Source: Bradyrhizobium centrolobii (lineage in GTDB: Bacteria > Pseudomonadota > Alphaproteobacteria > Rhizobiales > Xanthobacteraceae). Taken from it: a stretch of DNA of 57,707 bases. The notes under the pieces are model-generated. The model ran no database searches. It saw only the letters and a list, made by a program, of their open reading frames with translations, and was not told the DNA's origin. The first letter of the stretch is position 1; each line of letters begins with the position of its first letter. Where the stretch lies: contig NZ_LUUB01000079.1 of the NCBI RefSeq assembly GCF_001641635.1, positions 459,318-517,024 on the forward strand, in the 5' to 3' direction. Positions 51,419-57,707 of this stretch are shown in pieces. A program made the translations under genes and the position numbers.

Positions 51419-53452
51419 TTAGTTCGGCACGTTCCGCGCGAGATCCTCGAGCCACGCCGCGGCACTGGAGTCCGACGGCGCACGCCAGTCGCCGCGGGGC
51501 GACAACGAGCCGCCGGCCGAGACCTTTGGTCCGTTCGGCATGGCCGAGCGCTTGAACTGGCTGAACGCGAAGAAGCGCCGCAGGAACACCTCTAACCAGC
51601 GGCGAATCTCCGTAAGATCATAGGCCCTGCGTCGATCGCTGGGGAAAGCCGGCGGCCACTCGCCTTTGCCGACGTCCTTCCACGCATGCAGCGCCAGGAA
51701 GGCGATCTTCGACGGCCGCATTCCGAACCGCAGCGTATAGAACAGGTTGAAATCCTGGAGCTCGTAAGGACCGACGGAAGCCTCCGTGCTCTGCGGCTTC
51801 TCGCCCGGCTTGACCGGAACCAGCTCGGGCGAGATTTCGGCAGAGAGGATCGACGCGAGCGTCCGGTTCACGTCCTCGCTGAACTGCCTTGATGCGATCA
51901 CCCAGCGGATCAGGTGCTGGATCAACGTCTTCGGCACGCCGGCATTGACATTATAATGCGCCATCTGGTCGCCGACGCCATACGTGCACCAGCCAAGCGC
52001 GAGCTCGGAGAGATCGCCGGTCCCGATGACGATACCGCCGTGATGGTTGGCGAGGCGGAACAGATAGTCGGTGCGCAGGCCCGCCTGCACGTTCTCGAAG
52101 GTGATGTCGTACACTGCTTCGCCCTTGCCGAAGGGATGGCCAATGTCCTTCAGCATCTGGGTCGCCGTGGTGCGGATGTCGAGCTCCTGCGAACTCGACT
52201 GCAACGCCCTCATCAGCGCCAGCGCGTTGGTCTTGCTTTCACTGCCGGTGGCGAAGCCCGGCATGGTGTAGGCCAGGATGTTGCTGCGCGGCAGGCCGAG
52301 CAGGTCGACGGCCTTGGCAGCAACGATCAGCGCGTGGGTGGAGTCCAGCCCGCCCGAGACGCCGATGACGACGCGCTTGGTGCCGGTCGCGCGCATGCGC
52401 TGCACGAGGCCGGCGACCTGGATGTTGTAGGCCTCGTAGCAATCCTGCTCAAGCAGGCTCTCATCGCTTGGCACGAACGGAAAACGCTCGACCTTGCGCA
52501 GGAAACCGATATCGGCGCCGGGCGGCCTCAAGGCGAAGGCGACCTTGCTGAAGCTGCCCTCGCGCTGGCGGCGGTTGTCGTCGAACGTGCCCATCAGGGC
52601 CCGCTCCTGCCTGAGCAGGTCGAGATCGACGTCGGCGAGCGTGATCTGGCCATCCTGCCGGAACCGCTCGCCCTCGGCCAGCAGCACGCCGTTCTCATAG
52701 ATCGAGGTCTGGCCGTCCCAGGATAGGTCAGTGGTCGATTCCCCTGCGCCGGCCGCGGCATAGACGTAAGCTGCAAGGCAGCGCGCAGAGGTGGATTGGC
52801 ACAGCAGCGCGCGCGAGCGCGCCCGGCCGATCGTGATCGGGCTGCCGGAGAGATTGATCAGCACGCTCGCACCGGCAAGCGCGAGCTCCGAGGCCGGCGT
52901 CACCGGGATCCACATGTCCTCGCAGATCTCGACGCCAATGGTGAGGCCGGGGACGTCCTCGGCGGCGAACAGGAGATCAACGCCGAACGGCGCGCGGAGC
53001 TGGCCGATCGCAATGGCATCGCCGACGATTCCGGCGCCGGAAGCGAAATGCCGTCCCTCGTAGAACTCGCGATAGGTCGGCAAGTAGGTCTTGGGCACGA
53101 CGCCGAGAACGTTGCCACGATGAATGACGACGGCGCAATTGTAGATGCGGGCCCCATGGCGCAGCGGCGCGCCGACGATCAGGACGGTCATCAGGGTCGA
53201 AGAGGCTTCGACGATTGCGGCGAGTCCGCGCTCGACCGCATCGAGCAGCGGATCCTGCATGACCAGGTCTTCGATCGCATAGCCGGACAGGCACAGCTCG
53301 GGAAACACGGCGACCGCCACCGACTGCGCGTGACAGGCATTCGCCGCCGTCACGATGGCTTTCGCATTGGCCGAGGGATCCGCCACGTGGGAGGTGGTGA
53401 CGCAGGCCGCCACGCGTGCAAATCCGTGGGCATAAATCGAGTGAAAGCTCAT
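51419..53452 (-). CDS. nadE: glutamine-dependent NAD(+) synthase
   Basis: Last step of NAD synthesis: amidates nicotinate adenine dinucleotide, taking ammonia from glutamine. 677 residues with both domains. N-terminal nitrilase-type glutaminase: Glu in FPELCLSGYAIED near 50, Lys in PKTYLPTYREFYEGRHF near 118 and Cys in GVEICEDMW near 176. C-terminal synthetase: SGGxDS loop GVSGGLDSTHALIVAA near 365, then GTGDLSELALGWCTYGVGD. The start MSFHSIYAHGFARVAACVTT has normal family length. Confidence 0.96.
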   Translation of the reverse strand: MSFHSIYAHGFARVAACVTTSHVADPSANAKAIVTAANACHAQSVAVAVFPELCLSGYAIEDLVMQDPLLDAVERGLAAIVEASSTLMTVLIVGAPLRHGARIYNCAVVIHRGNVLGVVPKTYLPTYREFYEGRHFASGAGIVGDAIAIGQLRAPFGVDLLFAAEDVPGLTIGVEICEDMWIPVTPASELALAGASVLINLSGSPITIGRARSRALLCQSTSARCLAAYVYAAAGAGESTTDLSWDGQTSIYENGVLLAEGERFRQDGQITLADVDLDLLRQERALMGTFDDNRRQREGSFSKVAFALRPPGADIGFLRKVERFPFVPSDESLLEQDCYEAYNIQVAGLVQRMRATGTKRVVIGVSGGLDSTHALIVAAKAVDLLGLPRSNILAYTMPGFATGSESKTNALALMRALQSSSQELDIRTTATQMLKDIGHPFGKGEAVYDITFENVQAGLRTDYLFRLANHHGGIVIGTGDLSELALGWCTYGVGDQMAHYNVNAGVPKTLIQHLIRWVIASRQFSEDVNRTLASILSAEISPELVPVKPGEKPQSTEASVGPYELQDFNLFYTLRFGMRPSKIAFLALHAWKDVGKGEWPPAFPSDRRRAYDLTEIRRWLEVFLRRFFAFSQFKRSAMPNGPKVSAGGSLSPRGDWRAPSDSSAAAWLEDLARNVPN

Positions 53453-53601
53453 CGAGCGCAGTACCCTTAATCTCTTGTCGGATCGGGAGGCGTCGTCCGG
53501 CCGCGCGATCTCAGGTCATATCTAGCCCATCGACATGGGCCCGTGCAGACCATTCGCCGTCATGCATAACGGATTTGCACTTCCGCGCCTCTTCGGCCGG
53601 A

Positions 53602-54705
53602 TCAGGCGCTGCGTGCCAGAACGCCGCTCAAATCGTCCCGCAGCCACCCCGCGATTCGAGGCCAGGCGTGCGCATGGGTCCGTGCTCCCATGAACAGGCC
53701 GAGGTGATCGCTGGGCTCGGAGGCCGCCGCGACGAAGGCTGGCGGCGTTCCCAGAAGACGGGCGGTCGCGAGCGCCTGCGCGGCCGGCACGACGTCGTCG
53801 TCGAGCCCAGCCAGCAGGAAGACCGGCGCCTTGACGTTCTTCAGATTGATCTCGTGGCCCAGCGCTGTGAAATTGCCGGCCGCGATCCGGTTCTCCCGGA
53901 AGATCCAGTTGACGGCCTGAAGATAGTAGGTGCCGGGCAGATTGAGCGTTTCCGCGTTCCAGCTATCGAAACGCTGAAGTAGCGCTGCGCCCTCCTCGTC
54001 GGAGAGATCCTTCTGCAACGCCGCCGCGATGTCGTCCTGGCTCGGGGTTTTCGACCAGAAGCGCAGCATCTCCTCGCCGCTCACATTGCCGCCGCCGCGC
54101 GCCACGAGCTGGTCGTAGACCACCTCCGGCGCGTTGCGGGTGAGCCGGGACAGCTCGGAATCGATCGAGAGGTCGACGGGCGCGCCGACCAGCACCAGCC
54201 GCCGCACCTTGGCGGGAAAGCGGGCCGCGTAGACGAGTGACAACCATCCGCCCTGGCACAGGCCGATCAGGTCGACCGGCGCGCCGATCTCGTCGATGGC
54301 AACGTTGAGATCGCCGAGATAGCTGTCGATCGAGAGATAGCGCATCTCCGGCGATGCCGAGCGCCAATCCGTGAGATAGACCTGATCGATACCGCCGCTC
54401 CGAAGGGATTCCACGACGCTGTGGCCGGGCGCGAAGTCGGCGACCAGTGCGCGATGCAGGGCGTAAGGCGCGCAGACCAGGGCCGGCTGGCCGGACCGCG
54501 TCCCGCCGCAGCGGCGCAGGCGCATGGTCGCAAGCTCCAGCGCGACGGTGTTTTGCGTCGTCCACGGCAAGCTGCTGTCGTCCTGCTCCACAGGTTTGCG
54601 CTCCAACCACCACAAGCAGGCATCCATCGCGAGCTGCGCCGCCGTAAACGGCCACAGCAGCGGATCGCCCGATCCGGTCGGTTGTTTGCCAGTCTTCTCC
54701 GCCAC
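53602..54705 (-). CDS. PHA-synthase-like alpha/beta hydrolase
   Basis: 367 residues resembling the catalytic half of poly-hydroxyalkanoate synthase. The nucleophile cysteine sits in IGLCQGGWLSLVYA near 150 (lipase-box variant G-x-C-x-G), Asp in LLAGLDDDVVPAAQ near 295 and His in EPSDHLGLFMGA near 330. Shorter than true PhaC (about 560-600), so it may be a depolymerase-like or PhaC-related enzyme acting on polyester or acyl-CoA; the exact role is not clear. It is followed on the same strand by nadE and preceded by pncA, 15 bp upstream. Confidence 0.82.
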   Translation of the reverse strand: MAEKTGKQPTGSGDPLLWPFTAAQLAMDACLWWLERKPVEQDDSSLPWTTQNTVALELATMRLRRCGGTRSGQPALVCAPYALHRALVADFAPGHSVVESLRSGGIDQVYLTDWRSASPEMRYLSIDSYLGDLNVAIDEIGAPVDLIGLCQGGWLSLVYAARFPAKVRRLVLVGAPVDLSIDSELSRLTRNAPEVVYDQLVARGGGNVSGEEMLRFWSKTPSQDDIAAALQKDLSDEEGAALLQRFDSWNAETLNLPGTYYLQAVNWIFRENRIAAGNFTALGHEINLKNVKAPVFLLAGLDDDVVPAAQALATARLLGTPPAFVAAASEPSDHLGLFMGARTHAHAWPRIAGWLRDDLSGVLARSA

Positions 54706-54720
54706 GACTAGTTCACCTCG

Positions 54721-55347
54721 TCATAAGAACGCCTCGAGGCTGACAACGGAAATGCCGAGCGTCCGAAAACTCTGATGGGTCGCCGCCACCGAGCCGTCGA
54801 GGTCGATGCCACGGCAGGCATCCTCGATGACCGCAACCTGAAGGCCCGCCTTGCGGGCATCTTCAGCCGAAAAGCGGACGCAGAAATCGAGCGCGAGGCC
54901 GGCGACGAAGACGGTCTTCAGCCCGCGTTCGCGCAGGTACCCGAGCAGGCCGGTCGGCGTCTTGTGGTCGTTCTCGAACAATGCCGAATAGGAATCGATG
55001 CCGCGCCGAAATCCCTTGCGCACCACGAGGCTGGCCCGGGTGACGTGCAGATCCCGATGGAATTCGGCGCCGGCCGTGCCTTGCACGCAATGGGAGGGCC
55101 AGAGCACCTGGGTGCCGTAGTCGAGTTCGATCGTCTGGAAGGGCTGCCTGCCCGCATGGTTCGGCGCGAAGGACACATGATCATGCGGATGCCAGTCCTG
55201 GGTCAGCACGACATTGTCAAATCTTTGGGCAACGCGGTTGATCGCGGGGACGACCTTCTCACCACCGGGGACGGCGAGCGCCCCGCCGGTGCAGAAGTCG
55301 TTCTGCACGTCGATCACGAGCAGCACGTCACGGTCGGAGATCTTCAT
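54721..55347 (-). CDS. pncA: nicotinamidase
   Basis: Hydrolyses nicotinamide to nicotinate for NAD salvage. 208 residues from the ATG at 55347 (MKISDRDVLLVIDVQNDFCT); a longer frame adds 27 basic residues that are not family-like. Active-site Asp in VIDVQNDF, Lys in VVRKGFRRG near 113 and Cys in GLALDFCVRFSA near 158; metal site in QDWHPHDHVSF near 53. Feeds the nicotinate route that ends with NadE, encoded 1.3 kb downstream on the same strand. Divergent from glk. Confidence 0.94.
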   Translation of the reverse strand: MKISDRDVLLVIDVQNDFCTGGALAVPGGEKVVPAINRVAQRFDNVVLTQDWHPHDHVSFAPNHAGRQPFQTIELDYGTQVLWPSHCVQGTAGAEFHRDLHVTRASLVVRKGFRRGIDSYSALFENDHKTPTGLLGYLRERGLKTVFVAGLALDFCVRFSAEDARKAGLQVAVIEDACRGIDLDGSVAATHQSFRTLGISVVSLEAFL

Positions 55348-55622
55348 CGCTGGCCTCGTTCCCACGCGCCGCGCGCCACGGGCGCTGGACGTTTCCTCCA
55401 ATGTCGATCTTCCCGGGCCGCTTCGCAACCGCCTCGACGACCGCGCGGGACAATGTCGCGGGAATGATCCGTTCGATTGTCCCCGCGTGCAACGGTTTGC
55501 CCTCCTCTGTGTTGACTACTCGCGCCCAACGGCAGATTCTCAAACCGTCCGCGAATTCGCGGATCGAAGGAGCGGAGGCAAAAGGTTCCCGCAGCCGTCA
55601 AGGCCGCGGCAGCCGTGTGGCC

Positions 55623-56597
55623 ATGAGTATCGGCAAGACAGGACAGACGATTCTTCTCGCCGATATCGGCGGCACCAACGCGCGCTTCGCGCTGAGCCGG
55701 GGCGACCAGGTCGGATCGATCGACTATGTGAAGGTCGCCGACTTCCCGACCGTCCGAGAAGCCATCAGCGATGTTTTGGCGCGACGCTCCCGCGGCGGGC
55801 AGCCCAAAAGGGCCATGCTGGCCGTCGCGGGTCCCGTAACCAACAACCGCTGTGTCATGACCAACAGCCCCTGGGTCATCGACGGCAACGAGCTGCAGCC
55901 GGCACTCGGCTTCGACAGTGTGCACGTGCTCAACGATTTCGAGGTGGTGGCCTGGTCCCTGCCCGCCTTGCAGCCCGCCGACCTGATCCCGCTCGGCGGC
56001 CAGGGCGGCCTGGCCGGAGAGCCGTTGCTCGTGATCGGGCCGGGAACCGGCTTTGGCGTCTCCTGCCTGATCGAGCGACATGGCGCCCGGCTGGCGGTCG
56101 TCACGGAAGCGGGACACGCGACCCTGCCGGCGGAGAACGAGCGCGAAGAGCGCGTGATCGCTTGCATGCGCCGGCGCTTCGGCCATGTCTCCATCGAGCG
56201 CGGCGCGCTTTCCGGTTCCGGTCTGCAGAGCCTCTACGAGGCCCTCGCCGAGGTCGACGGCGTCGAGGCGCCGAAGCGCAACGCGGCTGAGATCACCAAG
56301 GCGGCGCTTGACGGCAGTTGCGGCGTTAGCCGCGCGACGTTGGAGATGTTCTGCGCCATCCTCGGCTCCGTTGCCGGCAATCTGGCCGTGACCTTCGGGG
56401 CCCGCGGCGGCGTCTACATCGCCGGCGGCATCGTGCCGCGCTTTCCGGAGTTCCTTGCGGCCTCCGCGTTCCGGGCCCGCTTCGAGGCAAAGGGACGCTT
56501 CCAGGACTATCTGCACAACATCCCGAGCTGGCTTGTCATGAAGCCCGATGCGAGCTTCGTCGGGCTGAAGATGTTTGCCGATCACAACGCCGAGTGA
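55623..56597 (+). CDS. glk: glucokinase
   Basis: Phosphorylates glucose to glucose-6-phosphate with ATP. 324 residues of the Pfam Glucokinase family. The start at 55623 (MSIGKTGQTILLADIGGTNA) places the phosphate-binding motif LADIGGTNARFAL at residue 11. Further motifs: VAGPVTNNRCVMTNSPW, LNDFEVVAWSLPAL with the catalytic Asp near 104, GPGTGFGVSCLI near 140 and GGVYIAGGIVPRF near 265. Divergent from pncA with about 275 bp between. Confidence 0.95.
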   Translation: MSIGKTGQTILLADIGGTNARFALSRGDQVGSIDYVKVADFPTVREAISDVLARRSRGGQPKRAMLAVAGPVTNNRCVMTNSPWVIDGNELQPALGFDSVHVLNDFEVVAWSLPALQPADLIPLGGQGGLAGEPLLVIGPGTGFGVSCLIERHGARLAVVTEAGHATLPAENEREERVIACMRRRFGHVSIERGALSGSGLQSLYEALAEVDGVEAPKRNAAEITKAALDGSCGVSRATLEMFCAILGSVAGNLAVTFGARGGVYIAGGIVPRFPEFLAASAFRARFEAKGRFQDYLHNIPSWLVMKPDASFVGLKMFADHNAE

Positions 56598-56744
56598 GCC
56601 GATCGCGGCCGGCGCTGCGCCACACCGACGCGTAATTCACAGATCATTGACTCGAACGCCGCGTTCCCGGCCGGATCGCGCTTGCCTGTCTGTTTCCATT
56701 GAGAAACAGTTCAACCTTGCGTGGCGTATGCGCGGGGGCGTGAC

Positions 56745-56948
56745 ATGCGTAAACAAGACATCGGCTTCGACTACCACCGCTATCACCGCTTGCTGACCGA
56801 GGCGGTCGACGAGAACAAGCGGCTGGCCCTGATCGAGCTGTTGATCGTGGAAAAGGCCAGGGATCGGCTGGCCGCGCAGCGCGCCTCGGATCGCGCCGCG
56901 ATGACGGCCGAAACCATTGCCAAGGTACTGAAAACAGGTCGCAACTAG
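56745..56948 (+). CDS. small conserved hypothetical protein (67 aa)
   Basis: Starts MRKQDIGFDYHRYHRLLTEA, then a continuous helix VDENKRLALIELLIVEKARD ending in KTGRN. Rhizobiales small proteins with the DYHRYHxLLxEAxDExKRLALIxLLIxExA pattern are common (recall). Function unknown. Confidence 0.65.
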   Translation: MRKQDIGFDYHRYHRLLTEAVDENKRLALIELLIVEKARDRLAAQRASDRAAMTAETIAKVLKTGRN

Positions 56949-57089
56949 TCCTGGGCAACCTGATCGCCGCTCCCCGCGAGCAGGCGATCTCTTGCGATTT
57001 CATTAAGTATCCCTCGCAATCCCGTATCAAACTTTTTGCTCTAGAAGCTCCCCCACCTGATGCAATTCAGGATCAACAAAGGGGGGGGA

Positions 57090-57248
57090 ATGAACATGAG
57101 CATGATTTCACTCGCGATTCCTGCTGGCGTCGAAACGCATTCGAGCGCTTACTCCTTCAAAGCCATCATCCTGTTCTGCTGCGCGGGTCTTCTCGCCTCG
57201 TTCAGCCTGATGGCGCGTGGCATCGACCTCAGCGTTGGCCTGATGTGA
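57090..57248 (+). CDS. small membrane protein (52 aa)
   Basis: ATG at 57090 after a run of G (AAAGGGGGGGG) that can act as ribosome site. A single hydrophobic segment FKAIILFCCAGLLASFSLMA with a short acidic-ending tail GIDLSVGLM. A strong terminator follows 24 bases after the stop, supporting a real gene. Function unknown. Confidence 0.65.
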   Translation: MNMSMISLAIPAGVETHSSAYSFKAIILFCCAGLLASFSLMARGIDLSVGLM

Positions 57249-57549
57249 GACGGCCCCGGCTTTCGAGATCAATGGCCGCCCTCCCGGGCGGCCATTTTTC
57301 ATTGCGCTATGGCAGAAGCACTGGCCTAACTGGCGTCGACCCATCCGGCACCTCCTCCCGAACTACGGGTTCCCGACAAGGCCGCGAGACCGCCATGAGT
57401 CCGGCGTGAATCGGTCCGCTTTTCTTCAAGTTCCAATGACGAATTCAGGGGGCCGCGCCGCTGCGGCAGGATAGCCGGGCGCCGCGCCTTTCACCTACCC
57501 CAGGGCAAGGCTGCCCGGCTATTCGCCGCCCGCGCGAGGTCGGGCACGG
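57249..57549. other. intergenic
   Basis: About 300 bases with only the terminator above; convergent ends of two genes. Confidence 0.5.
57272..57299 (+). terminator. rho-independent terminator
   Basis: 10-bp stem ATGGCCGCCC / GGGCGGCCAT with a 4-base loop followed by TTTT; ends the transcript of the 52-residue membrane protein. Confidence 0.8.
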
Positions 57550-57707
57550 TCAGTGCGGGACCTTGGCGGACGCTTCGGGAAACAGCGAGTCGATCATGGC
57601 CTTGAGCTGGTCGATGGCGATTGGCTTGCGCAGGATCGGTCTGCGCCGGAGTAGTGACGGCAGCAATTCCGGCCCATAGCCCGTCGCGAACAGAAACGGC
57701 TTGCCCC
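57550..57707 (-). CDS. response regulator, C-terminal end (partial)
   Basis: The frame runs off the right window edge. It reads GKPFLFATGYGPELLPSLLR, then RRPILRKPIAIDQLKAMIDS and a stop after AKVPH. The pattern FATGYG...LRKPI is the last part of a receiver domain: the conserved Thr/Ser-type switch position and the KP pair. The rest lies outside the window; a single-domain response regulator is likely since nothing follows the receiver. Confidence 0.7.
   Translation of the reverse strand, partial: GKPFLFATGYGPELLPSLLRRRPILRKPIAIDQLKAMIDSLFPEASAKVPH

Noticed and set aside
55344..56585. Minus-strand open frame of about 410 codons opposite glk
   Set aside because: glk has every family motif on the other strand; this frame has none.

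Overview
The window looks like a Bradyrhizobium-type alphaproteobacterium. I judge this from the high GC, the gene order of a conserved chromosomal block (rlpA, dac, tmk, holB, metG, tatD, MBL hydrolase), an F1-ATPase zeta inhibitor gene, a DUF3551 protein, HpnN/HpnG hopanoid-family genes and many small Rhizobiales-type proteins. No database was searched; family names rest on visible motifs and recall.

Layout. 1-5.4 kb: the 3' part of a TRAP large permease, an acyl-CoA synthetase and an autotransporter, with an MBL hydrolase convergent to them. 5.4-13.2 kb: the cell-wall, replication and translation block on the minus strand, interrupted by a plus-strand epoxide hydrolase. 13.2-18.6 kb: a string of very small genes plus a UPF0114 membrane protein and the zeta inhibitor. 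18.67-41.80 kb: a putative 23-kb integrated element. Its right end is tRNA-Ser(UGA) followed by a P4-type integrase. Its left end is marked by an exact 14-bp copy of the tRNA 3' end. It carries an excisionase-like gene, a winged-helix replication-type gene with five palindromic iterons inside its coding sequence, an XRE regulator with tandem operator-like repeats, a Crp/Fnr regulator, and a perfect FNR/FixK-type box before a small secreted protein. Its cargo includes three intact Tat-type enzymes (molybdopterin oxidoreductase, DUF6282 hydrolase-like, MBL hydrolase), a truncated fourth Tat leader, and hopanoid-type HpnG and HpnN. 41.9-57.7 kb: ordinary chromosome again, with ilvD, a five-gene oligopeptide ABC operon plus a sugar isomerase, NAD metabolism (nadE, pncA), a PHA-synthase-like hydrolase, glk, small proteins and the end of a response regulator.

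Main observations. The element is decaying. At least five genes are split by what look like single-base frameshifts, one cytochrome b561 gene and one DNA ligase gene survive only as fragments, and one Tat-leader ORF ends abruptly next to a 13-bp tandem duplication. The flanking chromosomal genes are intact. The two most unusual items are the lambda-like arrangement of palindromes inside the replication-type gene (36.02-36.14 kb) and a methionyl-tRNA synthetase carrying a histone-H1-like Lys/Ala/Pro tail of about 148 residues at its N terminus.
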